A stretch of DNA of 64,000 nt from Exiguobacterium flavidum (GTDB lineage Bacteria; Bacillota; Bacilli; Exiguobacteriales; Exiguobacteriaceae). A program made the position numbers and the translations under genes. The DNA lies in the NCBI RefSeq assembly GCF_003344535.1, contig NZ_QPKS01000012.1, positions 27,146 through 91,145 of the forward strand, in the 5' to 3' direction. Positions 43,318 through 53,474 of this stretch are shown here, in pieces (position 1 is the first letter of the stretch; the number at the start of each line of letters is the position of its first letter). Below the pieces are notes generated by a model. It saw only the letters and a list, made by a program, of their open reading frames with translations. It had not been told where the DNA came from and ran no database searches.

Positions 43318-44649
43318 ATGACGAAAGATCCAATCATCCAATTACCGGACGGCTATTTGAACCGGACCCCGATGTTCCAATTCATCCTGCTGTCGCTTCT
43401 CTTCCCGCTCTGGGCGGTCGCGGCCAGCCTGAACGACATCCTGATCGCGCAGTTCAAGCACGTCTTCGAACTGAGCGATTTCGCGAGCGCGCTCGTCCAA
43501 AGTGCCTTCTACGGCGGCTATTTCCTCGTCGCGATACCGGCATCGCTGGTCATCAAGAAGACGACGTATAAGTTCGGCATCATGACCGGTCTCGTCTTCT
43601 ACATCATCGGATGCACCTTGTTCTATCCGGCCTCGAACATGGCTACGTACACGATGTTCCTGTTCGCCATCTTCGCGATCGCGATCGGACTCGGTTTCCT
43701 CGAGACGGCGGCGAATACATACAGTGCGATGATCGGTCCGCGCCAGTACGGGACGCTCCGCCTGAACATCAGCCAGACGTTCTATCCGATCGGCGCGGTG
43801 TCCGGAATCCTGCTCGGGAAGTATCTCGTCTTCCAGGAAGGTGAAAGCCTCGAGAAGCAGATGGCGAGCATGACTCCGGCAGAGGCGCATGCGTTCGGGC
43901 TCGAAATGTTGCAGCATACGCTCGAGCCGTATAAGTACATCATCTTCGTTCTCGTCGGAATCCTCATCCTGTTCGCCGTGACGAAGTTCCCGGCCTGCAA
44001 GCCGGAGCAGAAGGACACGAAGAAGGTCGACGTTCTCGCGGCAGTCAAACACCTCGGCGGAAACAGACGCTTCCGTAAAGGAATCCTCGCTCAGTTCCTC
44101 TATGTCGGGATGCAGGTGACGGTCTGGTCGTTTACGATCCGTCTCGCGCTTGAACTCAACCCTGACCTGAATGAGCGGGTCGCATCGAACTTCATGCTCT
44201 ACAGCTTCATCGCCTTCTTCGTCGGAAAGTTCGTCGCGAACTTCCTGATGGCCCGCTTCTCGCCGGCGAAGGTCATCGTGGCCTACGCGATCATCGGGAC
44301 TGCCGTCCTTGCGTACGCATCGTTCGTTCCGAACATGACGGCAGTCTATGCGGCAGTCGCGGTAAGCATGCTGTTCGGTCCTTGTTGGGCGACGATCTAT
44401 GCCGAGACGCTCGAAGTCGTCAAGGAGAAGAAGTATACGGAAATCGCAGGAGCAGTCCTCGTCATGTCGATCGTCGGCGGTGCGTTCATTCCGGCCCTCC
44501 AAGGCCTCGCTTCGGACTGGTTCGGTTCGCTTCAGCTGTCGTTCCTCGTCCCGATGCTCTGCTTCGCAGCGGTTGGAGTCCATTTCTTCGGTAAGATGAA
44601 GGACAGCTCTGCGGTCGTCACGGAAGATGAAAAGAAAATCGCGCAATGA
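43318..44649 (+). CDS. FucP-type MFS sugar:proton symporter (DeoP-like)
   Basis: 443 aa, 12 membrane helices, fucose/glucose-galactose permease subfamily: LFPLWAVAASLNDILIAQFK (about 22-41) and QSAFYGGYFLVAIPASL are the FucP signatures. The cluster of LacI-type regulator, FucP-type permease, DUF4432 protein and ribokinase-like kinase recalls the deoxyribose operon deoQPKX of Salmonella, so deoxyribose is the best guess; ribose or fucose are alternatives. TAGGAGG 8 bases upstream. Confidence 0.88.
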   Translation: MTKDPIIQLPDGYLNRTPMFQFILLSLLFPLWAVAASLNDILIAQFKHVFELSDFASALVQSAFYGGYFLVAIPASLVIKKTTYKFGIMTGLVFYIIGCTLFYPASNMATYTMFLFAIFAIAIGLGFLETAANTYSAMIGPRQYGTLRLNISQTFYPIGAVSGILLGKYLVFQEGESLEKQMASMTPAEAHAFGLEMLQHTLEPYKYIIFVLVGILILFAVTKFPACKPEQKDTKKVDVLAAVKHLGGNRRFRKGILAQFLYVGMQVTVWSFTIRLALELNPDLNERVASNFMLYSFIAFFVGKFVANFLMARFSPAKVIVAYAIIGTAVLAYASFVPNMTAVYAAVAVSMLFGPCWATIYAETLEVVKEKKYTEIAGAVLVMSIVGGAFIPALQGLASDWFGSLQLSFLVPMLCFAAVGVHFFGKMKDSSAVVTEDEKKIAQ

Positions 44650-44692
44650 CGTGCTGAAACACAGAAAATAAAGTACATGGAGTTGAACAGAC

Positions 44693-45718
44693 ATGGCAAT
44701 CGGAAGAGTGGCGCTCCGGCGCGAGTATTTCAGAGAAAAGAGAGACACGATCTACGCACAAGGAAAGATGGAGGTCGTGATGTTCCGCTATCCGTCAGGC
44801 GTCGAGGCGCTCGAGATCACGAACGAACTGGGACGGATGACGGTCCTCCCTTACATGGGGCAGATGATTTGGGACCTGATGTTCGATGGCATCGACCTGA
44901 AGATGAAGAACATGTTCGACCAGCCGAGAAAGGCGGAGACGATCATCGACACATATGGCTGCTTCGCGTTCCATTCCGGGCTGCTCCAAAACGGATGCCC
45001 GGCTCCAGAGGACGACCACGCCCTGCATGGCGAGATGCCGTGCGCGGACATGGACGAGGCATGGCTTGAAATCGATCAGGAGAGCATCAGGGTATGCGGG
45101 ACGACGGAGCACGTCAAAGGGTTCGGGCATCACTACGTCGCTAGCCCGTCCGTTACGATGTTCGAAAGTTCGAGCTTCATCGAGATCAAGATGAACGTCC
45201 GAAATCTCTCGAGTGCGAAGATGCCGCTGCAATACATGTGCCATACGAACTATGCATATGTCGAAGGGGCAAAGATGACGGAGAACCTCCCGGAAGGAGC
45301 ATTCACTTTGCGAAAGACGGTCCCGGCGCACGTCAAGCCGAACGAACAATGGCTCGCCTACAACGAGGCGCTGCTCGAAGGCCGCGAGACACTGGAGAGC
45401 CTCGATCGACCTGAGATGTATGATCCGGAGATCGTCTTCTTCGCGGACCGGCTCGACCGCTATGCGGAGACGGCGGAGTTCCGCATGAAGTCGCCCGAGG
45501 TGGAATTCTTCACCCGCTTCAAGACGTCCGAGCTGAACTATGCGACACGCTGGCTCCTCTATAACGGGGATCAGCAAGTCGGGGCGTTCGTCCTGCCGGC
45601 GACGTGCCGGCCGGAAGGCTACCTTGCCGCTGAAGCGTCAGGGACGTTGATCGAGCTTGCGGCAGGCGAGGAGAGAACGTTCACGGTCACGACAGGAATG
45701 AAAAAGGGGGACGAGTAA
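44693..45718 (+). CDS. DUF4432 / aldose-1-epimerase-like protein (DeoX-like)
   Basis: 341 aa beta-sandwich protein of the galactose-mutarotase superfamily. Blocks YPSGVEALEITNELGRMTVL, HGEMPCADMDEAWL and CHTNYAYVEG fit DUF4432. Such a protein could interconvert sugar anomers before phosphorylation; the activity is not demonstrated for most members. It is followed without a gap by the kinase GTG start. Confidence 0.82.
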   Translation: MAIGRVALRREYFREKRDTIYAQGKMEVVMFRYPSGVEALEITNELGRMTVLPYMGQMIWDLMFDGIDLKMKNMFDQPRKAETIIDTYGCFAFHSGLLQNGCPAPEDDHALHGEMPCADMDEAWLEIDQESIRVCGTTEHVKGFGHHYVASPSVTMFESSSFIEIKMNVRNLSSAKMPLQYMCHTNYAYVEGAKMTENLPEGAFTLRKTVPAHVKPNEQWLAYNEALLEGRETLESLDRPEMYDPEIVFFADRLDRYAETAEFRMKSPEVEFFTRFKTSELNYATRWLLYNGDQQVGAFVLPATCRPEGYLAAEASGTLIELAAGEERTFTVTTGMKKGDE

Positions 45719-46639
45719 GTGGATATCGCAGTCATCGGGTCGAACATGGTCGATCTCATCACGTATATTGAAACAATGCCAAAAGAGGGTGAGACGCTCG
45801 AGGCACCTGATTTTGAGATCGGTTGCGGCGGGAAGGGCGCAAATCAGGCGATCGCCGCGGCGAAGATGGGCTCGCGCGTCATGATGGTCACGAAGGTCGG
45901 CGACGATTTGTTCGCGGACAACACGATTGCGAACTTCGAGAAGCACGGAATCGATACCGAGTTCACCGAGAAGGTGCCGGGGACGTCGAGCGGCGTCGCA
46001 CCAATCTTCGTCGACCCGGAATCGAAGAATCGGATTTTGATCATCAAGGGTGCGAACGCACATCTCGCACCGGAAGACGTCGACCGGGCAGCAGACAAGC
46101 TGAAACAGTGCCGCCTGATCATCCTGCAGCTCGAAATCCCGCTTCCGACGGTCTACCGGGCGATCGAGTTCGGCAATGAACACGGCATCCCGGTCATCTT
46201 GAACCCGGCACCTGCATCGAAGGAACTCGACTTTGACGCAGTTTGCAAATGTGATTTCTTCATCCCGAACGAGAGCGAGCTCGAAATCCTGACGGGGATG
46301 CCGGTCGAGACGGAGGAGCAAATCAGGCAAGCGGCGGACACGCTTCTTGTGAAAGGCGTCAAGAACGTCATCGTGACGATGGGCAGCCGCGGCGTCCTTT
46401 GGATGACGAAGGGCGAGAGCCATTTCGTCGCGTCCCACCGCGTCGACGCGATCGACACGACGGGAGCGGGCGACGCCTTCATCGGCGCCTTCTCGAACGA
46501 ATACGTCAAGACGGGTGACATTCTGCGGGCGCTGAAAGCGGCGACCGCGTTCGCCGCCCTCAGCGTGACGAAGCGCGGGACGCAATCGTCCTATCCGACA
46601 GCTGCAGAGGTCGAGGACTTCATCGCAGAACGAGTCTGA
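45719..46639 (+). CDS. Ribokinase/PfkB-family sugar kinase (DeoK- or RbsK-like)
   Basis: 306 aa. Ribokinase signatures: GCGGKGANQAIAAAKMG (about 37-53), the anion hole and catalytic base in DTTGAGDAFIGAF (about 245-257), and VTKRGTQSSYPTAAEV at the C-terminus. Phosphorylates a pentose or deoxypentose. GTG start directly after the preceding TAA, with AAAGGGGG upstream. The aldolase that would use deoxyribose 5-phosphate is not in the window. Confidence 0.92.
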   Translation: MDIAVIGSNMVDLITYIETMPKEGETLEAPDFEIGCGGKGANQAIAAAKMGSRVMMVTKVGDDLFADNTIANFEKHGIDTEFTEKVPGTSSGVAPIFVDPESKNRILIIKGANAHLAPEDVDRAADKLKQCRLIILQLEIPLPTVYRAIEFGNEHGIPVILNPAPASKELDFDAVCKCDFFIPNESELEILTGMPVETEEQIRQAADTLLVKGVKNVIVTMGSRGVLWMTKGESHFVASHRVDAIDTTGAGDAFIGAFSNEYVKTGDILRALKAATAFAALSVTKRGTQSSYPTAAEVEDFIAERV

Positions 46640-46651
46640 CACGAAATAGGA

Positions 46652-46691
46652 AAAGCCGCCATATCCTCCTGTAGAGAGGAATGGCGGCTTT
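46652..46691. terminator. Bidirectional terminator between kinase and M20 peptidase
   Basis: AAAGCCGCCAT (46652-46662) pairs with ATGGCGGCTTT (46681-46691), with an inner TCCTCC/GGA extension. Works for both converging genes. Confidence 0.87.
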
Positions 46692-46698
46692 GCTGTCG

Positions 46699-48354
46699 TC
46701 AGACTGTGCCGAGCAGTTTCAAAATGATCAGGTTCGTCAAGTTCGGGACGACCTCGAGCGAGTACGTCATCTCCATCCGTTCGAGCTTCTTGTGGGCATC
46801 GAGTCCATAAGGCCCGACGTTGATGACCGGGACGTTCAGGTCGCGGATGTCCTGGTAGTCGACATGGTGTTTCGTCCCCCAGCCCGGATTGTTGCGCGAG
46901 ACGGCGTTGATGCCCTCGTCGTCGTCGCTCAGGGCGACGAAGCTCATGTCCGAGATGTAGGGGAAGAAGTTACGGGTGACGATCGGGTGCGGATAGCTCG
47001 GCTGGATCGCTTCGACCGCTTCGTCGAGCGCGTTTATCAAGTTCGCCTCGTTCGCGTCCTTGCCGGTCAGCTCGATGCGCGGCGAGTATAGAGACGAGTA
47101 GAACAGGATGATCGCAGGCGTCTTGTCGCGCATCCATTTCCATGCCTCCTCGACGACGCGTGCGGCGAACATGCGCGTATCGAGCGTGCTGTCCTTCAGG
47201 AGCTGCGCCTTGAACGCGTCCATCGCATCGGTGAAGGCTTCACCGTGGGCTTCGATCAGCTGCGCCTCCATCTCCTCGTACGTCATGACCCGTGACGTCC
47301 ACGTCGGCTGCACGAAGCGTTCGCCGCTGCGTTCGCAGTAGTCGGCGTAGCGTTCCGTAAAGGAAGAAAGGGCACGGTCGAACGCGATCGTCGCCTGATC
47401 CTTCAGCAGTTCAAGGACGTCGCGCGGCGACCAGGAATGGATGAAGAAATTGTAGTAGACATAGGCTGCGAGCGCCGTCTGGACCGTGTAGGAAGGCTTC
47501 AAGTCCGTCTGTTTGAGGGAGACGGGAGGCACCGTCGTCTCGCCGAACGCCTCGTTGCAGAGCTCCGGATTGTAGTTGATCTGCCGCGTCAGCTCGGCCG
47601 CGATGAAGTTCGGGTCTAGTCCTTCGAACGCAGAACCGACATGCGTCTCGGCACCTGTGATGAAGAAGGAGGGAAGCAGCTTTCCGACCGTCCCCTTGTA
47701 GATGTAACGGTTCTCGTCGCCTTCATAGCGCGGGGCGACGAAGTCGGCATTGATCGCGGCCGTGTAGTCGAATCCGTGCTCCTTCTTCCAGCGCTTCAAC
47801 GTCTTCAGGGCAGAGAGGACACCGTGCGAGCTGTCCTCCTCATCGCATTCGGCGAGCAGGACGAGATTCCCGTCGAGCTCTTCCGGGTGTTCAGCGTAAT
47901 GATTCAAGAGATAGAGGTGACTCGCGACGCCGCTCTTCATGTCGAGCACGCCGCGTCCGAACAGCCAGTCCCCGGAATCTAGCTGTGCGCGGGCAGAAGG
48001 AGGGAGATCCTCGCTTTCAAGTGAAGCCATCAGGCGCTCCGGATCGCATGCCTCCTCGCGGAGCTGATTGTAATCCTCGATGCCGACCGTATCGACATGT
48101 CCCATCAGGATGACGGTCCGGTTGCTCGTCCCTTTCGTTCCTTTGACGAAGGCGAGCACGTTGTAACGTTCCCGGTCATCCTGGATCGTCTGCTCCAGTA
48201 CGAGGTGATCATTATTCCGAGAAAAGTAAGGGGATTCTGATAAAATTTTGTATAAATATTTTGAGATAAAAGCTTCTCCTTCAGTGTTGACGACGCTTTC
48301 AATTTTTACTAATTCCTTCGTAAGAGAGAGAACCTCTTCACGGCAATCTAACAT
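46699..48354 (-). CDS. M20-family metallopeptidase, RocB-like
   Basis: 551 aa, similar to the arginine-utilisation protein RocB. Metal/catalytic motifs: His-x-Asp in LMGHVDTVG (about 88-96), Asp in GRGVLDMKSG (about 135-144), Glu pair in ECDEEDSSHG. The peptide or acylamino substrate is unknown. Start at 48354 (MLDCREEV); an in-frame ATG at 48375 has no RBS. Single gene, divergent from the lysine riboswitch unit. Confidence 0.88.
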   Translation of the reverse strand: MLDCREEVLSLTKELVKIESVVNTEGEAFISKYLYKILSESPYFSRNNDHLVLEQTIQDDRERYNVLAFVKGTKGTSNRTVILMGHVDTVGIEDYNQLREEACDPERLMASLESEDLPPSARAQLDSGDWLFGRGVLDMKSGVASHLYLLNHYAEHPEELDGNLVLLAECDEEDSSHGVLSALKTLKRWKKEHGFDYTAAINADFVAPRYEGDENRYIYKGTVGKLLPSFFITGAETHVGSAFEGLDPNFIAAELTRQINYNPELCNEAFGETTVPPVSLKQTDLKPSYTVQTALAAYVYYNFFIHSWSPRDVLELLKDQATIAFDRALSSFTERYADYCERSGERFVQPTWTSRVMTYEEMEAQLIEAHGEAFTDAMDAFKAQLLKDSTLDTRMFAARVVEEAWKWMRDKTPAIILFYSSLYSPRIELTGKDANEANLINALDEAVEAIQPSYPHPIVTRNFFPYISDMSFVALSDDDEGINAVSRNNPGWGTKHHVDYQDIRDLNVPVINVGPYGLDAHKKLERMEMTYSLEVVPNLTNLIILKLLGTV

Positions 48355-48462
48355 GGTGAGCACACCCCAGTTCATATTTTATCGATATTGTACAAAAACT
48401 AACCTACCATCCAAATTCAGTCAAGTAATTTTGAAGATATAAAAAAATTGGGTGATTTGTGG

Positions 48463-48491
48463 TTGAATTTTCAGAAACGGTTCGATATAGT
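48463..48491 (+). promoter_or_regulatory. SigA-type promoter of the lysine-riboswitch operon
   Basis: TTGAAT (48463-48468), 17 bases, TATAGT (48486-48491), placed about 45 bases before the riboswitch aptamer. Confidence 0.75.
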
Positions 48492-48538
48492 GTATATAAA
48501 CTTACAACAATGAATATTAAATCCTCGTCTTTCGCATT

Positions 48539-48788
48539 AGATGGGGTAGAGGTCGCGATTCAAATCAGTATCTTGCCTGAGGTTCAGTGAAACCTGGGAA
48601 GGCAGGAAAAAGGTTGGATCGCCGAAGCGTTTGGACTCACTGCGTCCAAAAGGCTGGGGCTGCACTCGAACAGGGGCAGAACTGTCATATGCCGATCCGG
48701 CATGTGGAGAACTATCTTCATCAATGCGAAGGATGAGGATCGGATAACGCCGTCACAGCATCCCTGTGGCGGCTTTTTATTTTTTAAG
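48539..48788 (+). promoter_or_regulatory. lysine riboswitch: Lysine riboswitch (L box) with terminator
   Basis: Contains the L-box consensus blocks in order: AGAGGTCGCG (from 48548), a following AGTA, AAAAAGGTTGGATCGCCGAAGC, GGCTGGGGCTGC and ACTGTC. The last part is an intrinsic terminator, GCCGTCACAG (48749-48758) with CTGTGGCGGC (48764-48773) and a T-rich tail. Lysine binding would favour termination before the ABC transporter genes. This fills the 48376-48801 gap between genes. Confidence 0.93.
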
Positions 48789-48801
48789 GGGGAAACGGAA
48801 G

Positions 48802-49584
48802 ATGAAAAAATTGACGATCGCAGCACTCGCTGCCATGACGGTACTGGCAGGATGCGGGACAGAGAAGGCAGACAAGAACGGAGACGCGGCGAAGACGGAA
48901 CTCGTCAAAGACGGGGCGTTGACGTTCTCGATGACGGGACTCTATCCACCGCTCAACTTCAAGAAGGACGGCAAGTTGACAGGATTCGATGTCGAAATCG
49001 GGACCGAGATCGCCAAGCGAATCGGGCTTGAAGCCAATCCGGTAACGAATCCGTGGGAGACGATCATCCAAGGATTGAAAGCGAACAAATACGACGCGAT
49101 CATCGGCAGTATGACGGCGACGCCGGAGCGCGATAAACAGGTCGACTTCACGGACCCGTACTACCTGTCAGGCGCACAGATTTTCGTCGCAGGGGACAAT
49201 GGGACGATTCAATCGAAAGAGGACCTGAAAGGGAAAAAGATCGGCGTCATCCAGGCGAGCACGTGGAAGGATATGGCGGAAGATCTCTCTGACGACGTCA
49301 AAGGCTACCCGACGGACGTCAACGCGTTGCAGGACCTCGAACTCGGACGTCTCGACGCCGTCATCACGGACAAAATCGTCGGTGTGAGCGCGAAGAACGA
49401 AAAAGGAATGGACATCAAGCCCGTCGGCGAACTGCTCAACGAGGACCGCGTCAGCATCGCGGTCGCGGAAGGCGACAAGGAACTGCTCGACAAAATCAAC
49501 AAGGCGCTCGCCGAGATGGTCGAGGACGGAACATACGAGAAAATCAGCATGAAGTGGTTCGATACGAACATCATGGAAAAATAA
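48802..49584 (+). CDS. Amino-acid ABC transporter substrate-binding lipoprotein (lysine)
   Basis: 260 aa family-3 solute-binding protein. Lipobox TVLAGC near residue 18; FSMTGLYPPLNFKKDGKLTGFDVEIGTEIA at the N-terminus of the mature part (cut to fit), NPWETIIQGLKANKYDAI and VDFTDPYYLSG are standard. The lysine riboswitch ahead makes lysine the likely substrate. ATG 48802 with AAGGGGGAAA upstream; the in-frame ATG at 48766 lies inside the terminator. Confidence 0.92.
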   Translation: MKKLTIAALAAMTVLAGCGTEKADKNGDAAKTELVKDGALTFSMTGLYPPLNFKKDGKLTGFDVEIGTEIAKRIGLEANPVTNPWETIIQGLKANKYDAIIGSMTATPERDKQVDFTDPYYLSGAQIFVAGDNGTIQSKEDLKGKKIGVIQASTWKDMAEDLSDDVKGYPTDVNALQDLELGRLDAVITDKIVGVSAKNEKGMDIKPVGELLNEDRVSIAVAEGDKELLDKINKALAEMVEDGTYEKISMKWFDTNIMEK

Positions 49585-49639
49585 GCTACAGCAAGCGGAC
49601 GGTGCGACGAGAAAGTGCCGTCCGGGAAAGGGGTATGAA

Positions 49640-50323
49640 GTGCTTTTTCTAGAAAATACTATTTCAATCTTTGACCAACACGGCATGGCCTTCCTGAAGG
49701 CGGCCGGCCTGACGATTTCGATCACGGCCATCTCGCTCCTGTTCGCGACGCTGATCGGGACGATCTTCGCCGGATTCAAGATCTCGTCGAGCAAACTGCT
49801 GAACCGGATCGCCGACCTCTACATCGGGGTAATCCGAGGGACGCCGCTGATCGTCCAGATCATGTTCCTCTACTACGGCCTTGCGAACTTCCTGACGCTC
49901 GACAGCTTCACGGCGGGCGCGCTCGCGCTCGGTGTTCACACCGGTGCCTATATCGCGGAGATCTTCCGCGGTTCCGTCCAGTCGGTCGACCGGGGGCAGA
50001 TGGAGGCGGCGCGTTCGCTCGGGATGCCTTACTTCCTCGCGATGCGACGGATCATCTTCCCGCAGGCGTTCAAACGTTCGATTCCTGCGCTTGCGAACCA
50101 GTTCATCATCAGTCTGAAGGACTCGTCGCTCGTCGCCTACATCGCCGTGACCGATCTCTACAGCGTCGCGCTCAGTGTTCAAGGCGAGAACTACATGCCG
50201 TTCGAGACGTTCTTCGTCGTCGGCATCTACTACTTGATCATCGTCCTGATCTTCACCTGGTTCGCGAACCGGATCGAAGGGAAGCTCGATGTCAGCAAGC
50301 CGAAGGAGGTCGCCATCCCATGA
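49640..50323 (+). CDS. Amino-acid ABC transporter permease (lysine)
   Basis: 227 aa HisM/ArtQ-type permease with about five helices and the coupling motif [21 protein letters not shown] (split here as EAARSLGM and RRIIFPQ). GTG start at 49640 with GGAAAGGGG upstream; the nearby ATG at 49635 is out of frame. Its stop overlaps the ATPase start (ATGA). Confidence 0.92.
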   Translation: MLFLENTISIFDQHGMAFLKAAGLTISITAISLLFATLIGTIFAGFKISSSKLLNRIADLYIGVIRGTPLIVQIMFLYYGLANFLTLDSFTAGALALGVHTGAYIAEIFRGSVQSVDRGQMEAARSLGMPYFLAMRRIIFPQAFKRSIPALANQFIISLKDSSLVAYIAVTDLYSVALSVQGENYMPFETFFVVGIYYLIIVLIFTWFANRIEGKLDVSKPKEVAIP

Positions 50324-51048
50324 TCACAGTCAAAGGACTTTCGAAGTCATTCGGTCAGCTCGAGGTGCTCAAGCAGGTCGACCTGACCGTCGCGGAGAAG
50401 GAGGTCGTCGTCCTGATCGGGGCGAGCGGATCGGGGAAGAGTACGCTCCTGCGCTGCCTGAACTTCCTTGAGGTATCGGAAAAAGGGGAGATCACGATCG
50501 ACTCGGAACGGGTCGAGCTGACGAAGAAGAAGACGGATTTGAATGCGGTCCGGCAAAAGGTCGGCATGGTGTTCCAGCACTTCAATCTCTTCCCGCACAA
50601 GACGGTCCTCGAGAACATCATCGAAGCACCGGTCTTCGTCAAGAAGGAGAAGAAGGAAGTAGCGAGCGCGAAGGCGATGGACCTGCTCGCGAAGGTCGGT
50701 CTCGCCGACAAGGCGAACTACTACCCGGAGCAATTGTCCGGCGGGCAGAAGCAACGTGTCGCGATCGCCCGTGCGCTCGCGATGGAACCGAAGGTGATGC
50801 TGTTCGACGAGCCGACCTCGGCGCTCGACCCGGAACTCGTCGGAGAGGTGCTGCAGGTCATGAAGGACCTCGCGCGCGACGGGATGACGATGGTCATCGT
50901 CACGCATGAGATGGGCTTCGCACGCGAAGTAGCGGACCGCGTCATCATGCTCGCGGACGGTAACATCATCGAGGAAGGGCATCCGGGCGAGATCTTCGCA
51001 CGACCGAAGCACGAACGGACACAGCGTTTCCTGAATCAAATCCTATGA
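50320..51048 (+). CDS. Amino-acid ABC transporter ATPase (lysine)
   Basis: 242 aa polar-amino-acid importer ATPase: Walker [11 protein letters not shown] loop [12 protein letters not shown], signature [12 protein letters not shown], Walker [14 protein letters not shown] loop VTHEMGFA. Third gene of the riboswitch-controlled operon. Confidence 0.95.
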   Translation: MITVKGLSKSFGQLEVLKQVDLTVAEKEVVVLIGASGSGKSTLLRCLNFLEVSEKGEITIDSERVELTKKKTDLNAVRQKVGMVFQHFNLFPHKTVLENIIEAPVFVKKEKKEVASAKAMDLLAKVGLADKANYYPEQLSGGQKQRVAIARALAMEPKVMLFDEPTSALDPELVGEVLQVMKDLARDGMTMVIVTHEMGFAREVADRVIMLADGNIIEEGHPGEIFARPKHERTQRFLNQIL

Positions 51049-51057
51049 GAAGACAAG

Positions 51058-51093
51058 AAAAAGCGAGCACCTCGGATGAGATGCTCGCTTTTG
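51058..51093. terminator. Bidirectional terminator between lysine ABC and ahpF
   Basis: AAAGCGAGCA (51060-51069) pairs with TGCTCGCTTT (51082-51091), followed by TTGC; A-rich before the stem serves the minus strand. Confidence 0.87.
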
Positions 51094-51101
51094 CTGTATG
51101 T

Positions 51102-52625
51102 TCAGTTTCGAATCAGGTAGTCGAATGCACCGAGTGCAGCCGTCGCCCCAGACCCCATCGAGATGATGATCTGCTTGTACGCGCTGTCCGTGCAGTCGCC
51201 TGCTGCGAACACGCCAGGGACGTTCGTCGCACCGTGGCGGTCGACGATGATCTCGCCGAACTTGCTGCGTTCGATCACGTCGCCGAGCCAGTCCGTGTTC
51301 GGGACGAGTCCGATCTGGACGAAGACGCCTTCGAGCTCGACATGCTGCTCGACGCCGCTCTCGCACTCGACGTACGTGATACCGTTGACTTTGTCGTCGC
51401 CTGTGATTTCCTTCGTCTGGGCGTTCTTGACGACCGTGACGTTCGGCAGGCTGTTCAGACGCTGTTGCAGGACGGCATCTGCCTTGAGCTCGGGTGCGAA
51501 CTCGAGGACCGTGACGTGCTTGACGAGACCGGCGAGGTCGATCGCCGCTTCGACGCCGGAGTTCCCTCCGCCGATGACCGCGACGCGCTTCCCTTCGAAG
51601 AGGGGACCGTCACAGTGCGGGCAGTAGGCGACACCTTTGTTCTTGAACTCAATCTCGCCCGGTACGCCGACGTTGCGCCAGCGTGCTCCGGTCGAGAGGA
51701 TGACGCTCTTCGACTTCAGGATCGCACCGTTCTCGAGCTCGAGCTCGATCAGGTCCTTCTTCTCGAGGCGCGTCGCACGCTGCAGGTTCATCACGTCGAT
51801 GTTGTAGGCCTTGACGTGCTCCTCGAGGCTCGCGACGAGCTTAGGGCCTTCCGTGTACGTCATGCTGATGAAGTTCTCGATGCTCATCGTATCCATCACC
51901 TGACCGCCGAAGCGCTCAGCGACGATGCCGGTGCGGATGCCTTTGCGGGCTGCGTAGATGGCAGCACTCGCGCCGGCAGGACCGCCGCCGACGACGAGCA
52001 CGTCGAACTCCTTGCCTTCGAACTCGGACGCGTCAGGCGCGCTGCCGAGCTTCGAAAGGATCTCTTCGAGCGACATCCGTCCGCTGCCGAACGACTCCCC
52101 GTTCAGGAAGACGGTCGGTACGGCCATGATGTCCTTCTGCTCCACTTCGTCCTTGAACGCCGCGCCGTCGATCATCGTGTGCGTGATGTTCGGGTTGAGG
52201 ACGCTCATGACGTTGAGTGCCTGGACGACGTCCGGGCAGTTGTGGCAGCTGAGGCTGATGTACGATTCGAAGTGATAGCTGCCCTTGATCGCACGGATCT
52301 GGGAGATCAGCGACTCGTCCACTTTCGGTGCGCGTCCGCTCACTTGAAGCAGTGCGAGGACGAGCGACGTGAACTCGTGGCCGAGCGGGATACCGGCGAA
52401 CACGACACCCGTGTCTTCCGACGCGCGGTTGACGCTGAAGCTCGGCGTGCGTGCAAGCGTCGTCCGCTCGACCGTGATACGCGGCGACATGTTTGCGATT
52501 TCGTCGACGAGTTCGAGCATTTCACGGGAGACAGTATCTTCTCCTGCGCTCACCTTGAGGACGACGTCGCCTTCCATCATTTGCAGGTATTGCCCTAACT
52601 GTTCTTTGATCGCTGCTTCTAACAT
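51102..52625 (-). CDS. ahpF: Alkyl hydroperoxide reductase subunit F
   Basis: Flavoprotein disulfide reductase that passes electrons from NADH to AhpC. 507 aa: N-terminal double-thioredoxin domain with redox CxxC in SCHNCPD (about 129), FAD-binding [17 protein letters not shown] (about 216-232), a second CxxC in YCPHCDG (about 335) and NAD-binding [19 protein letters not shown] 9 bases before the ATG overlaps the end of ahpC. Confidence 0.97.
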   Translation of the reverse strand: MLEAAIKEQLGQYLQMMEGDVVLKVSAGEDTVSREMLELVDEIANMSPRITVERTTLARTPSFSVNRASEDTGVVFAGIPLGHEFTSLVLALLQVSGRAPKVDESLISQIRAIKGSYHFESYISLSCHNCPDVVQALNVMSVLNPNITHTMIDGAAFKDEVEQKDIMAVPTVFLNGESFGSGRMSLEEILSKLGSAPDASEFEGKEFDVLVVGGGPAGASAAIYAARKGIRTGIVAERFGGQVMDTMSIENFISMTYTEGPKLVASLEEHVKAYNIDVMNLQRATRLEKKDLIELELENGAILKSKSVILSTGARWRNVGVPGEIEFKNKGVAYCPHCDGPLFEGKRVAVIGGGNSGVEAAIDLAGLVKHVTVLEFAPELKADAVLQQRLNSLPNVTVVKNAQTKEITGDDKVNGITYVECESGVEQHVELEGVFVQIGLVPNTDWLGDVIERSKFGEIIVDRHGATNVPGVFAAGDCTDSAYKQIIISMGSGATAALGAFDYLIRN

Positions 52626-52637
52626 GGAGTGTACTCC

Positions 52638-53201
52638 TTAAATCTTTCCTACGAGATCAAGGCTTGGCTTGAGCGTCGCAGAACCTTCTTGCCATTTCGC
52701 CGGGCAGACTTCGCCTGGATTGTTGCGGACGTACTGAGCAGCCTTGATCTTGTTGACGAGCGTGCTCGCGTCGCGGCCGATGCCGTCAGCGTTGATCTCG
52801 ACAGTCTGGATGACACCGTCCGGGTCGATGATGAATGTACCGCGGTCAGCGAGACCAGTCGTTTCGCTGAGGACGTCGAAGTTGCGTGAGATCGTGTGCG
52901 ACGGGTCGCCGATCATGACGTACTCGATTTTGCCGATCGTCTCAGATGTCTCGTGCCACGCTTTGTGTGTGAAATGTGTGTCTGTCGATACAGAGTACAC
53001 TTCGACGCCGAGGTCTTTGAGTGTCGCGTACTGGTTTTGGAGATCTTCGAGTTCAGTCGGGCAGACGAACGTGAAGTCTGCAGGGTAGAAGCAGACGACG
53101 CTCCACTGGCCGCGGAAGTTCGCGTCCGTCAAGTCGACGAATTCTCCGTTATGAAAAGCTGATGCGCTGAATGGTAGTACTTCTTTGCCGATTAAAGACA
53201 T
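52638..53201 (-). CDS. ahpC: Alkyl hydroperoxide reductase subunit C (peroxiredoxin)
   Basis: 187 aa typical 2-Cys peroxiredoxin detoxifying H2O2 and organic peroxides. Peroxidatic Cys in [12 protein letters not shown] (about 47), resolving Cys in EVCPAKW (about 166). Start at 53201 (MSLIGKEV) with AGGAGG 9 bases upstream; an in-frame start six codons earlier overlaps the RBS. ahpF follows 12 bases later. Confidence 0.97.
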   Translation of the reverse strand: MSLIGKEVLPFSASAFHNGEFVDLTDANFRGQWSVVCFYPADFTFVCPTELEDLQNQYATLKDLGVEVYSVSTDTHFTHKAWHETSETIGKIEYVMIGDPSHTISRNFDVLSETTGLADRGTFIIDPDGVIQTVEINADGIGRDASTLVNKIKAAQYVRNNPGEVCPAKWQEGSATLKPSLDLVGKI

Positions 53202-53264
53202 GATGAAATTCCTCCTCAAGGGTATGTGATGGAATCACTCCGGCAATCCAGGTCTCCCCTTATG

Positions 53265-53279
53265 CTAGAATAATTCTAA
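53265..53279 (-). promoter_or_regulatory. PerR-box-like inverted repeat upstream of ahpC
   Basis: On the minus strand TTAGAATTATTCTAG, 12 of 15 to the Per box TTATAATNATTATAA, with perfect 6-bp arms. It lies 64 bases before the ahpC ATG, where PerR control is known in Bacilli. Confidence 0.65.
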
Positions 53280-53411
53280 TGTAGTACTAATTTCTAATAA
53301 AGCAGACGTTTTGTCAAGTGAAACGATGCAAATAGTATTTTCAGATGATAATAAAGCGCTTACATATTTATTCTCATTTTTCTTTGTAATCTGCGGTAAG
53401 GGGAGCGGACG

Positions 53412-53454
53412 AAAAGCATCCCCGTTCCTTCGACACGGAACGGGGATGCTTTCG
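53412..53454. terminator. Strong hairpin after the GGDEF-EAL gene
   Basis: A 16-bp perfect stem (53413-53428 with 53437-53452). The minus strand continues TTTTCG, a modest terminator for the gene at 53475. Confidence 0.7.
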
Positions 53455-53474
53455 TCTATCCTGCTCTGCTGAAA

